From: Monosiga brevicollis MX1 | Taxonomy: Eukaryota; Opisthokonta; Choanoflagellata; Craspedida; Salpingoecidae | Direction: 5' to 3' | Assembly: GCF_000002865.3 (NCBI RefSeq) | Contig: NW_001865044.1 | Location: 195,879 to 232,212, forward strand | Length of the DNA stretch: 36,334 nt | In this document: positions 23,601 through 33,534 of the stretch, in pieces | How the letters are laid out: every line of letters begins with the position of its first letter | How positions within the stretch are numbered: the first letter of the stretch is position 1 | Translations under genes and position numbers: made by a program | The notes under the pieces: model-generated | Told to the model about the DNA's origin: nothing | Database searches by the model: none | What the model saw: the letters and a program-made list of their open reading frames with translations, nothing else

Positions 23601-26296
23601 GATCAGGTCGCAAATGATCTACAGTCAGACAGTGCATAAATGAATCCGCACAGTCATTCGCTGGCACGTGTGATCAAGCCCACGGACCTTGTTGTCAAAG
23701 TACTCGACGCCAACCCAGGCAACACCTTCGCGCTCGTACTCTTCTTGCTCAGCCTAACGCAAGCGCAGCAGCGTTCCCCGGGCCGTGAGCCTAGGCCAGG
23801 GTCCGTGACAGCCAACAATTTTGGCAGCGCAGGGCCACGCAAGCGGACCTTGAGGGTAAGATTCACAAAAAGCTGTTGCAAGCGCTCATTCGCATAATTG
23901 ATGCAAAGCTGTTCAAATCTGGGATGTTGTGATGGACGAGAGACAGGCAACCATGAGTACCAAGGCATGCTAACCAGAGCAGGGTCATTGCGAACGCGAG
24001 CGACAGGGACATCAGGGCGACAGGCAGAGGGGTGTGGCGCACCCGTTGGATTGCAAGACCTCAAATCCGTAAATGTCCAGGAGGCCCATGGTGGTGGAGC
24101 GACCCTCGGTGTACTCTGAGAAAACCAAGACAGTGGGAGCGTAAGGAATAACATGTCATGGCGTGGGTACGCACCGACGAATGACCGCCAGCCAAAAGAA
24201 CAAAAAACAAAATGCAAACAAGAAAAGTAACGTATACAAACAGGCAAGCGAGAAGCAGCTACATGACGCAGATACTGCGATTAATTTGACTGCAGACGGG
24301 GGGGACGGGGGGCACACCTTGGCCAAAAGAGGCATTGAGGCGCTCGACAAGCCATGCAAACATGCGCTTGTAGATTGACTTGCTCAGACCATCACGTGTG
24401 GTCTCGGCTTCATCCTGCCGGAGAACGGTCATAGATCAGAATTTGGACTACAACAGAGGTTGGCCTTTGGCAGCATGGGCTCACGCCGTCCCCGACCTTG
24501 GAAAGATGCTTGACCAGAGATTCACCACGAGCCTCCACGGTTCGGCTCGTGAGGGCATGGGTCAAGCCCACAAGATCAACAGAAAAAGCGGCGGCCACCC
24601 TGCAGCAATTTGACAGCCACGAAACGAGAGCAAACACGTCCGTTAGCCAGATATTTGCGATGAAGAGCGCGCCAAGGATGGATGCTCGTCACGGGGCAGA
24701 ATGGCTTGCGGTGAACGGTCTTCCCGTGAAAATGACCCACGCACATTTGCAAGACATCGGTATTGCTGACAGCGGCCATGTCACCTTGCTGCTGGAAGTC
24801 GACCTCTCCTAGCTGCAAGATGCCCGCACAGGCCCGGAAGAGGGCCAGGCGCTCCTGCTCCTCAATGCCACATTGCTTTAAAAAAAGAAAAAAAAGGGAA
24901 AATCAAATATGGGCACTGTTGATGAGCCGCTGATCCATTATCTCAGACCATGGCATTGGCACCAACACAGCAGGGCACCGACTTGGAAGGCTGACATGAC
25001 GGTGAGAAACTCGGAATGGTCATCAAGCTCTTCAACCATGCCAACGCCGCCCTGAGATACACCGCCACGAAATGGGTGCTGGCGTGAGGCTCGATTGTCA
25101 ACAACAGGCAAAGTTACAGCGTGCAGCTCGCGGCCACAAACCTGGGAAATGTAACGGTAGTCGAGCTTGTTGGCTTCGAGACCGAGGTCGCGGCAAAGTG
25201 CATCGTCGCCGGACAGGAGCAGCATGTAGAAGATGTGAAAGTTGCGCTCGCCCGTCAGCTGGGTAGTGACACGTGACTTCTCAAGCAGGTAGGTCATCAT
25301 ACGGCCGTTGACCACTTCACCCAAGAAGTCAAATTGGCACTCAAGATACTTGCCAAAGCTAGGCCAAGCAAACACGGAAAGGAGATGAGTTGCAGGAAAC
25401 AGATTGGTGGCCATATTTAGACACGAGAGATGCCGGGCGAAGGTACCGAGATGAGTTGTCATTGCGAGTTGTCTTGGCGTTGCCAAAGGCTTCGAGAATG
25501 GGGTTGGACTGCAAGAGACGGTCACTAAGACATCAATAGCAAGAACTTAAAGGTGAGAAATTTCGTGCAACCAAGGAGGTGCGTGGCTGGAGGGTGATTG
25601 AGGGGTGTGAGCGCACCGGATCATGACGGCCTTGCCCGTGTCGGTGCTTTTGGCAACGAGGAACTGCAGGATTTGCTTTGAGGCTTCAGTCTTGCCAGCG
25701 CCAGATTCACCCGAGATGAGCACGCACTGGTCTGTGGTCTCTTCTTTCATGGTGTAGTACGCTTGGTTGGCAATGGCATAGAGGTGAGGCGGCAGCTCAA
25801 AAAGGGACTTGTTCGAGTATTCGTCAATGAGGTCTGACGTGAAGGTGCCAAGGTCCTCAAACGGATTGATAGAGATGAGAATGTTACGAATGTAGGTGTA
25901 GTTGAGCTTGGCCTCGAAACGGCTCTTGAGGTTCTCCACAAAGACATCGACATCAGTGTAGTTTTCCAGCATAACGCTGCGCGACAACCGGCCGGGCGAG
26001 TGGATGGATAAGGGCGGTGAGAGAAAGGAAGGGTGCGTGCAGCTTGCGCATGGTCAAGAAACGGCCAAGAAGGGAGAGCAAAGGAGCCAGACAGCAAGCG
26101 TGGACTCTGCAACCTACCAGTCATCCACTCCAATGGGCTCATTTTGGTGGCGCACCCACGAGACGCGGGAGGGCTCGATAACCGCGGCACTTTCAGGTAC
26201 GGCAAGGGACTTGCGCGCAGGGCCACGGGTGATGAGGGTGGCCACGGCCTTGCCGCGCTTATTGACAATTACGCTTCCTTTGCGACGAAGAGCCAT
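20632..26296 (-). CDS. MYO1: Class I (short-tailed) myosin, MYO1C/MYO1H-like, spliced
   Basis: An actin-based, membrane-binding motor. Exon 1 runs 26296-26118 and contains NEPIGVDD; the intron splits the next codon. Exon 2 (25976-25617) has the ATP P-loop [12 protein letters not shown]. Exon 3 (25524-25447) has switch I NDNSSR, continued by FGKYLE in exon 4 (25358-24983). Later exons give [16 protein letters not shown] (about 24540), the switch II block LLDIYGFE (about 24090), [17 protein letters not shown] (about 23910), KNNDLLFR (about 23180) and YVRCIKPNQ (about 22870), the end of the motor. Two IQ-like calmodulin-binding helices follow ([12 protein letters not shown] and a neighbour, about 22130-22020). 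The tail has the class I TH1 lipid-binding fold: [24 protein letters not shown] (about 21540), [16 protein letters not shown], and a last exon from [15 protein letters not shown] to the stop at 20632. The LRDLC...KY...ELFKG...SVP pattern favours MYO1C/H. No SH3 domain is seen. The start is the Met of MALRRKG; one 17 codons upstream is possible. Confidence 0.93.
22422..22545. repeat. CA repeat and A-rich low-complexity intron sequence in MYO1
   Basis: A short (CA)n run at 22422-22440 is followed by a purine/A-rich stretch to about 22545. On the gene's own (minus) strand this reads as a long T/C-rich tract near an exon edge, consistent with an intronic pyrimidine tract. Confidence 0.7.
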
Positions 26297-27048
26297 GTCA
26301 GCGGTCTCGTCTCCAACGCGTTGCAACGGCGTTGGGGTGATTGGCACGAGGTCTCTCTGCCGCCAAGGGAGGTCAGCTTTGAGGGCTCAATGCGAGGTCG
26401 AAATCTGCAACTGGCAGCAACAGGAGGAAAGAGAGNGAGGGGGGAGGGAGAGCAAGGGGAGAGAGAAGCCGAGAGAAGAGGGCATGTGGGGAGGCAAGGG
26501 GGCGTTGTGAGCGAGGTCAGGGAGCCGTGTTGCTCGCTGCGAGCTGACTTGAGGGGGCGAAAAGGGAGAGCAGCACGGGGGGTTGGAGAGCAGAGCACAC
26601 TGCCATTCCAAAGACAGTCTCAGGCACATTGACTCACCCCACGATGCTGAAGTGATACTGATGCTCTTTATCCCGGAGCAGCACTGCCACTGAGCGCCTG
26701 CTGCCACTGCCACTTGTGCCAAAAAAAAAAAATATCACAGAGAGAGAGAGAGAGAGAGAGAGCAAGAGAGAGAGAGAATTGTAGCGGACACCCACAACAA
26801 TAAAGAGAGCGACTGGTAACACTAAGGTATCACACACGAATTGAATTGTCAGATGAATTTGAGCCGACACATGTAACGATGGGTCATCTTTTGCGCGCGA
26901 GCGAATGGGTGATGGGTGGCTTGAACACGGTGCTTCAGCGTGTTGTGGTTCGGGATGCTGACATACATCTCAAGTGTGGTCAACACCTGTTCTGAGCAGT
27001 CGAGGAATTGTCAGACATACGTGTCTGTGCTGTGAGAGCAGGAGCGAG
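26297..27048. promoter_or_regulatory. Divergent MYO1/TRMT5 promoter region
   Basis: The myosin starts leftward at 26296 and TRMT5 rightward at 27049; the 752 bp between hold both promoters. Visible features are purine-rich sequence at 26420-26490, an A12 run at 26721-26732 and a (GA)n tract at 26739-26777. One base at 26436 is unresolved (N). Open frames over 26004-26632 arise from the purine-rich sequence and from the antisense of myosin exon 1, and are not accepted as genes. Confidence 0.5.
26739..26777. repeat. (GA)n microsatellite in the MYO1/TRMT5 promoter gap
   Basis: A dinucleotide run of nearly 40 bp with one interruption (GCAAGA), preceded by an A12 run. It occupies the same kind of position as the GA tracts in the other divergent gaps. 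Confidence 0.9.
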
Positions 27049-28133
27049 ATGAGTGCGACGCGGCCGGCGGCGGTGGCGGCTGTGGCTGCACGTGGCCTGC
27101 GAGGGCCTCCCCGGGTGGATCACAAGAAAATCCTGGCCGCCGGAGCTCAGTTTGACCGGAGTTTGTTTTCCACCACCATTTCTTGCAAGGGAATTCGTGT
27201 CCCAGCGCGCAAGTGCAACCCGCTCTGTCAGCGGCTCAAGGCAGATCTGCTCAAGCTCCCCAAGACGCGTACAGTCGTCTCGGCAACAACAGAGCAGGGC
27301 GGCGAGGCAAGCGAAGAGAAGGTCCCCGAGAAAATTGTCCTGCTTGACCTCAAGTACAATGAAGAGGTGCTGCCCGATAAGATCCAGGACTGCGTGCGCG
27401 AGGCCGGAGGCGAGGTCGTGGACCACGAAGTCTTTGTTGGCTATGACAGTTGGAGCGCCGAAGACATTCTCAAGGCAGCTCTTCCCGCTGACCTAGACGA
27501 GGTACAAGCACGCTTGAGGCCCGCATTATTGGTGAACTGCGACACGCCCTGCCCGCTGCACATGCTTGCCTTTCAGCCTCTCCGCCTTTCTCATCCCCTT
27601 GGCTGCCAACGTGCAACCCCATCTGCTTAGGTGACGACGGCCTTTGAGACTGTGGGCCACTTGGCCCACATGAACTTGCGCCACGAGCAGCTCCCGTATC
27701 GCTTCTTCATCGGGCAAGTTATTCTCGATAAAAACAAAGCCATTCGCACCGTCGTCAACAAGACCAAGAATATTGCCTCGGAATTTCGCGTCTTTCCCAT
27801 GGAGGTCATTGCTGGTGATGGCGACACCCGCTGCGAGGTGCGGTCACCGATAGACAACAAGCCACCAGCTCGCGCTCACAACTTTGGTCCTGCTAAGTGT
27901 ACTCGAGCTTACACCCTTGCACATGTGCAATCCATCCGCCTTCTTCTGCTTCTGGCTAGGTGCGCGAGAATGGTTGCCGCTACCAGTTTGACTTTGCCAA
28001 GGTCTACTGGAACTCGCGCCTGCACACCGAGCACCAGCGTTTGGTGGATCTGATCCAGCCTGATGAGGTGTGCAATTGGAATCATCTGGCCCCCTCGTGC
28101 TTCACTTGGTGCACGTCCTGCCGTCTCCAACCG

Positions 28134-28174
<41 letters not shown>

Positions 28175-29193
28175 ACCTCGATGCTTGACGTCACAGGTTG
28201 TCTGCGATATGATGGCCGGAGTGGGCCCCTTTGCTTTGCCCATTGCCAAAAATGGCCGTCGAGTCTACGCCAACGATCTCAACCCAGAATCATACGCAGT
28301 CAGTCTTATCGTGTGTCACCCACCGGCTTGCCGTCACTGCTATGCATGACATTCTTACGGCTGTGCTCATGCGAGTTTTGCAGGCTCTGACTCAAAATGT
28401 AGTCTTGAATCGAGTCCACAATCACGTTCAAACGTACAACATGGATGGCGGTGCGGTGGTTGCTCACGTCCTGGATCTCGTGGATCGGGGGGAGGCACCA
28501 AACTGGGGCCCGTTTCACCACGTCATTATGAACCTACCTGCCACAGCCATCGAGTTTCTTGGCGTATTCCGGTCAGCCTGCTCCGTGCTGCAGCCAACCC
28601 AATTTTCTCGAGCATTTGGTTCCTTATTGCTTGCTCACATTGCCCCCTCTTTGCATTCTTCCAGCGGTCTGTACCACTCGGAAGCTCGTCGCAAATATCC
28701 GTTGCCAATGATACATTGCCACTGCTTTAGCAAGGTGCGAGCCTCGGCCTGGTTCTATCTAGCTCTTGCGCGTCCATCTTCTCTTTGTGGGCAGCCGTGA
28801 CATTGACACACGGTGTATACGGGGATTGCTCCAGGGCCCTGACTATGACCTGGACGTCCGGCAGCGCGCTGAACATTATCTTGGCGGTGCTCTTGAAGAG
28901 GTACAGCTCGAGGAGAGAGAAGAGTATGGGATGAAAGGCACGCCGGCTCCAGACAAGGCGCCGTGCATACTGTGTCCCTCACCCTCGTTGTGTCACTTGT
29001 TCAATGCGCCCTTAAGCAGGAGACAACGGTGCACAATGTACGCAATGTCTCGCCGCACAAGGAGATGATGTGCATTAGCTTCCGCCTGCCTCGTGCCGTG
29101 GCCTACGCAGATCCGAATACGCCGGTCACTGTCAAGCGCGAAAGTACAGATGTTGCCGCCGAGACCAAAAAGCCCAAAGTTGAGGTCGTGTAG
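27049..29193 (+). CDS. TRMT5: TRMT5 tRNA (guanine37-N1)-methyltransferase, spliced, about 455 aa
   Basis: Eight exons fit with GT...AG borders: 27049-27501, 27631-27837, 27960-28067, 28197-28298, 28384-28571, 28665-28734, 28835-28900, 29020-29193; total 1,368 nt in frame. The enzyme transfers a methyl group from S-adenosylmethionine to N1 of G37 next to the anticodon, which prevents frameshifting. Family blocks appear in order: GHLAHMNLR and IGQVILDKN (exon 2), [18 protein letters not shown] (exon 3), the SAM-binding [15 protein letters not shown] and ANDLNPESY (exon 4), the active-site [11 protein letters not shown] (exon 5), IHCHCFSK (exon 6), DVRQRA (exon 7) and [13 protein letters not shown] (exon 8). 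The first 25 residues are rich in Ala and Arg without acidic residues, like a mitochondrial presequence, matching the family's known mitochondrial plus nuclear/cytosolic roles. The exon 7 acceptor was chosen because it alone keeps phase 0 with a normal intron length. Confidence 0.95.
28139..28172 (+). repeat. (CA)n microsatellite in TRMT5 intron 3
   Basis: About seventeen CA units lie inside the intron between exons 3 and 4, some 25 bp before the 3' splice site. Length variation here could alter that splice region, but no effect is shown. Confidence 0.9.
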
Positions 29194-29390
29194 TCTCTCA
29201 TCTGTCCCAATCGAACAGCAAAGTCTTTCTTGCACCATTCAGGATGCTGGAAACACTCAGGAACCTAACATTAGCACGCCAAACACGGACGCAGTGGCAG
29301 GTCACAGATGACAAGAAGTATTGCAAAGCAGAGATGCAACCCATTTTTATGCAACTTGATAAGAGTCGACAACAGCAGGCTCAGACACAA

Positions 29391-29510
29391 ATTGCAGACC
29401 GCAGACACAGATTGCAGACCGCAGACACAGACTGCAGACCGCAGACACAGACTGCAGACCGCAGACACAGACTGCAGACCGCAGCCACAGACTGCAGACC
29501 GCAGCCACAG
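29391..29510 (+). repeat. Six-copy 20-bp tandem array
   Basis: Six head-to-tail copies of a 20-bp unit (consensus ATTGCAGACCGCAGACACAG, with T/C and A/C variants) are flanked by partial copies on both sides (29381-29390, 29511-29520). Because 20 is not a multiple of three, all three forward frames stay open over it and give Gln/Thr/Arg-rich nonsense peptides. It lies between the TRMT5 stop and the orphan gene at 29651. Confidence 0.95.
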
Positions 29511-29650
29511 CCACAGCCACTCAAAAATTCACACAAAAACTACGGACAAGTTTGTGGCAGTTACGTGAACACGACTCGACAAGTTCGTGCGTTTGTTCGA
29601 CTTGTTTTTTTTTTTTTTTTCTGGATCTTCAAGGCTTCGAGGAAACGGTC

Positions 29651-30474
29651 ATGGCGGGCTGCGAGGCAGGGGTGGTGGCAAGCACAGATGAGCGCGTCTG
29701 CGGTCAAGTTGTGCTGGCATTTGCGTCCAGTCGCGCCTGGTTCCAGGTAGGTTGTCATCTCAAACAGCTCGCCGATGTCCGATGCGTGTTGCCATTTGCT
29801 TACGCTACCCACGACGATCATCTTCTCGCACCTGCAGGGCCGGTTCTCGACCGAGCCACATCGTAGTCTTTTTGCCACGCGCGAGGAGCTCGAAGACTGG
29901 GATGCCGAAGGGTTTCACAAATGCTGCTACGGTCACAACCCGCTGGAGCTGCCCACTTTTTTTCGCCTTACACTCATCGAACAACTGCCGGGAACGCAAC
30001 CTGCCGACTGGGTGGGTTACCTGGCTAGCCGATCTGGGGCTCTTTTCCCCCCTGTCAGCCTTATTGTCATGGTCCTTTAAGCGCCCGTGTTCATTATTTA
30101 GTCTTGCCTCGCAAATAGGTGAGTCGTGGCGTGGTCGCCATGACTAACGGCGATAACGCTATCCTTCAGGGGCAGGGCTTCGACTTTACCACAGATGAGT
30201 TTCTGGTCGATGATGAAGCGCGCGCACTTGTGGCGGCGGCATTTCCAAACATGGCCACCCAAACAGAGCCCCTGGTCTGCATCGGCCACCTAGAGCTTCA
30301 CAAGGTGAGGGACAAAGCAAGTAGGGGTTTTTTTTCGTGTCCACCCTCATTCCAGGTCAGGAGGGCTCATCTCCACTTTTCGACTTGCATGAATTATTTT
30401 AGAAGCATTTTGAGCCACCAGCCACCGCCCCACCAGCAAAGCCCGGGGTCGCGGCGGCACTTTGGGACGAATAG
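29651..30474 (+). CDS. Unrecognised spliced protein, about 175 aa
   Basis: I do not recognise the family. Four exons fit: 29651-29746, 29838-30011, 30119-30304, 30403-30474. All have GT...AG borders, all are phase 0, and they sum to 528 nt. The product starts MAGCEAGVVASTDERV. It has a compact mixed region including SLFATREELEDWDAEGFHKC, PLELPTFFRLTLIEQLPG, QGQGFDFTTDEFLVDDEARA and TEPLVCIGHLELHK, and ends with a Pro/Ala-rich tail closing in LWDE. No signal peptide, membrane segment or catalytic motif stands out; a single soluble domain is likely (inference). A long T run followed by TTCAAG just before the ATG (about 29605-29632) looks like a 3' splice site, so a further 5' exon, coding or untranslated, may exist near or beyond the 20-bp array. 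Support is in-frame splicing and codon-like composition, not homology. Confidence 0.6.
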
Positions 30475-31138
30475 TGCCAAAGTATATGCATGTCCATAAT
30501 CGTCAGTGCGTGCGAGGTCGGCAGGAGAGCATTCCTGCTGGACAAGCAGTTGGGCTTGAAGCACCGATGTCGTAACTCTGTGAAAGTTTCTGTAATAGGA
30601 TTGGCCAAGACTTGGATACACTTGGAAGGCGGAAAAGAGAACAAAATTGAGATGGATTGCTAGAGTAGAGGCATCAAAGCCAAAGAGATGCCATATACTT
30701 CGAACCATGCAAAGGCTGTGGTGCCGGAAGCGCGGGAGGCAGGAAGGAGGCAAGAAATGCTGTGCGTCTTGTGTGGGCGCGTGCGTGTGCAAAACACACG
30801 CACATACCCATACAGATGCACATACACATACAGATGCACATACACATGCACATTCACATACACATGCGCGCAAGAGAACACCGACCGACAGCAAAAGTAT
30901 TGGCCTACTGGACCTAAGCACAGACTGCGCGCATTGAGAAGAAGCAAAAACAAGTGAAAAACAAAAAAGAAACAAACAAACGACGAAAATCAAACTGAAA
31001 GTGTTCAAAAAGTCAAGTGAGTGGGCCAACGCTGGTACGAGTGCATTCACATAATAAGCACTGGTCCATAGCATCCGTGAGTAGAGCTAGTGGGGGTACG
31101 CGGGCTCCTCAGTTAGTGCGGTTGGGACCACATGACGT
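30475..31138. other. Convergent gap between the orphan gene and the MFS gene
   Basis: This stretch takes the 3' ends of two converging genes. It contains an imperfect CACATA/CAGATG array (about 30793-30867) and A-rich sequence at 30940-31000. A 226-codon minus-strand frame (30394-31074) spans it, but its middle is the translated CACATA array and it overlaps the orphan's last exon antisense, so it is not accepted. No other feature was seen. Confidence 0.5.
30793..30867. repeat. Imperfect CACATA/CAGATG hexamer array
   Basis: Roughly a dozen degenerate 6-bp units (CACATA, CAGATG, CACATG) run in tandem in the convergent gap. It is simple sequence that keeps long frames open in both directions. 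Confidence 0.85.
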
Positions 31139-32817
31139 CTAGTTGATGGAGCCACGGCGGAAGTCGCGGACCAAGGAGTGATCGGGCGTGCTATCATCTT
31201 CTTCGTGAACAAGGAGCGGTGCCTTTTCGCCCTTGGCCTTGCTGGGGGTGGTTGGCGCCGAGTTGGGCAGCGTGGGCATGACAAACTTAATCTGCTTCCA
31301 GCTGAGGGCAAGCACAACCAAGCTAAAGGCCGTCAAGCCGACCATACCACCCCAAAAGGCATCGCGGTGATCGGACAGCGTGGCCCACAGCGGGCCGATG
31401 ATTTGCGCTGCAGATACAACGGAGCGACGGATGCCTTGACCCAAGCCCTGTGGTGTGCGGGAGACCGTCAATGAGTGCACGGTCGTTGGTGCGGTTTGCA
31501 ATGTGGAACGGCTTCGTGAGACCAATGCAAGGAAGGCCACAAACCTGAGCGCGCTTGGTTGTGAGCTTGGCCTGGAGCGCGGGGGCGATGTAAACAAAGG
31601 GAAGGCCGATGACGAAGATGACAGACGAGAAGATAAACTTCCAGACATCGCCAGTGTCGTGGGAGGGCATGAGCCAAAAGAGGAAGAAGCCCACCAACTG
31701 GAGCGTAATTCCAATGGTAATCTCAATGCGATCAGCAATGTTGTATTTGCGCCTGAGTGTCAGTCAAAACACGAGGGTGAGTATCAAGGGACTAGATCTC
31801 GAGCGTTTCGAGGCATCAGGAGGAAAGGAAAGGAGACGGAAAAAACAACAACAACAACAACAGCAGCAGCAGCAGCAGCAGCAGCGGGGGTGTGAATCTG
31901 GCGAGCATCTGGGAGGAAAGCCGGGGAGCGTACTGGATGCGAATCATGGTGTAGTAAGTGCCAATGGCCAAGACAGCTGTTGCGATGAAGCTGATTGAGT
32001 TGGCTGTTTGCTTCCAATGGAAGGTGGCCAGCGTGAACGGGGTGAGGAAGGTCTCGTAGGCTGTCTGATTGAACATGTTGAGGAACTGAACAAGGAGAAG
32101 AGAGATGACGCCGAGGTTGAGGTACTCGGAGCAGCGGGGGCTGTCTTCCTCCTCTGGAGCGGAGGGTTTATCCTCGGCGATGACATTGAGGTTGCGGGTG
32201 ACAGGGGCGGAAGGCATGTCCTTGAAGACGAAAACGCAGAGGATTTGACAGATGATCCAAACAATGAGCATAAGCAAGCCCGGGGAGTTGAGGGGTGTCA
32301 CATGCAGAGCGCCAATGTGAAAGTCGACCTTGACCAGTAGAAAGTTGAAAGCGGGACCAACAATAAGGCCGACAGCACGAGCGGTCATGATCCAGCCCAT
32401 ATTGGAGTTGACCTCCATCGGGGAGGAAGCGCAGCGGATGATAAAGGCGAAGATGGCGGCACCGGCAGCGGCGCCCATACCAGCGATGAAGCGTGCCTCG
32501 ACGTTGGAGTAGGTATCGTTGGCGACCAGGTACAAGAGGTTGCCGACAATCTCAAAGCAATTGGAGATGATGAGGATGGAGCGCGTGGAGAAGCGATCGG
32601 CGATGCGACCATAGATCGGGGAGAACACAAAGTTGGCCAAACTAAAAGCTGAGATGGAAGCGCTGAGCCAAAACTTGTGATCGGCACCCAAATGTTGAAG
32701 GTAGAGCCAGGCCGAGGGCAGAATTACGGCGTACTCGACACCGGTGAAAAACCAGAAAAAGGCCAGCACGTAGAGCGAGCGCTGCTTGTGCTTGGCCGTA
32801 AACTCGGTCATATCCAT
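31139..32817 (-). CDS. Major facilitator superfamily transporter, MFSD8/CLN7-like, about 466 aa
   Basis: Three exons fit: 32817-31934, 31752-31545, 31447-31139, totalling 1,401 nt in frame. The protein is very hydrophobic with about twelve membrane segments. The motif-A loop between TM2 and TM3 reads YGRIADRFSTR, and TM4 has RFIAGMGAAAGAAIF, both typical of major facilitators. A hydrophilic, acidic central loop (AEDKPSAPEEEDS) separates the two six-helix halves. The cytosolic tail contains EKAPLLVHEED, a match to the [DE]xxxL[LI] sorting motif that sends proteins to lysosomes. The nearest family I can name is MFSD8/CLN7, a lysosomal chloride channel/transporter, judged from layout and tail only; the substrate is unknown. 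The start is the Met of MDMTEFTAKH. The reading frame continues upstream to a Met at 32913, but that extension looks like 5' UTR. It diverges from the HTD2 gene. Confidence 0.85.
31844..31885. repeat. (CAA)n(CAG)n trinucleotide tract in an MFS-gene intron
   Basis: About six CAA units followed by eight CAG units on the + strand lie within intron 1 of the transporter gene (31933-31753). On the gene's strand this is a CTG/TTG tract and falls outside the coding exons by the splice model. A frame reading it as poly-Leu exists but is intronic. Confidence 0.9.
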
Positions 32818-33164
32818 CTTTGCGGGTGAAGGTCTCCACGAACCTGCACCCCTAAGCCGCGTCAACACCAAGCAAGGGGCAAGGGACAGGCGTTGGAGAA
32901 TGGAGGTGAGCACGGCTGGTTGCCAGCATCAGCGGCAAAGGCGAAAAGGAGCCGAGGGGAGGGCATCCTTTTCGGGCACGAGCGCACCTTTTTTTGTCTG
33001 TCTGGTGTGCCCCGTCGAAGGCACGGGGTTCAAGGGTTCAGGAAGATCGGCACCCCAAACCAAGTCCAACCAATCCAGCAAGAAGCCAGGGATCGGGTCT
33101 GCACAACGGCCTCCTCTATCAACAGTACCAGGGCGATGGCACGACGGCAGCAGCGTGGAGAATG

Positions 33165-33201
<37 letters not shown>

Positions 33202-33250
33202 TTTTGGAGATGCTGTAACAAAGCAAGCGGCACAAGCAACATCCACATGT

Positions 33251-33285
<35 letters not shown>

Positions 33286-33534
33286 AGTTGCGGCAAGTCG
33301 CCCTTGGAAGCTTTTGTCGTGGTGATGAGGTGCGACATGTTTATCCGGTTTAAATAAAAGTGTAACTATGAATACAGTATCTCTTACGAGCGCACTTCTC
33401 TTCTCTCTCTCTCTCTCTCTCTCTCGCTTTCTCTCGCGTTAAAGCAAATTTTGTCTCCTCACTGGATCTTGGGACGAGGCGTCGCCGTTGACCTTGAGCC
33501 GATACACGTCGATTGGAGTTTACATTGTACCACC
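32818..33534. promoter_or_regulatory. Divergent MFS/HTD2 promoter region with GA, CA and CT tracts
   Basis: The transporter starts leftward at 32817 and HTD2 rightward at 33535. The gap holds (GA)n at 33170-33198, (CA)n at 33252-33284, a TTTAAATAAAAG stretch near 33349-33360 and (CT)n at about 33397-33435. No accepted coding exon lies here. Promoter function is inferred from position. Confidence 0.5.

Noticed and set aside
26004-26632. Two overlapping plus-strand frames of 168 and 199 codons in the MYO1/TRMT5 gap
   Set aside because: They lie antisense to myosin exon 1 and then in purine-rich promoter sequence that includes an unresolved base; Arg/Gly/Glu-rich nonsense.
29300-29530. Possible CRISPR array or satellite
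   Set aside because: The units are directly tandem with no spacers, so this is not CRISPR, and six copies are too few to call a satellite.
29244-29750. Plus-strand 168-codon frame across the 20-bp array
   Set aside because: The array keeps all three frames open because its unit is 20 bp. The peptide is Gln/Thr/Arg repeat followed by a poly-Phe translation of the T run.
30394-31074. Minus-strand 226-codon frame
   Set aside because: Its centre is the CACATA array read as Cys/Val repeats, and it runs antisense over the orphan gene's last exon. No family match.
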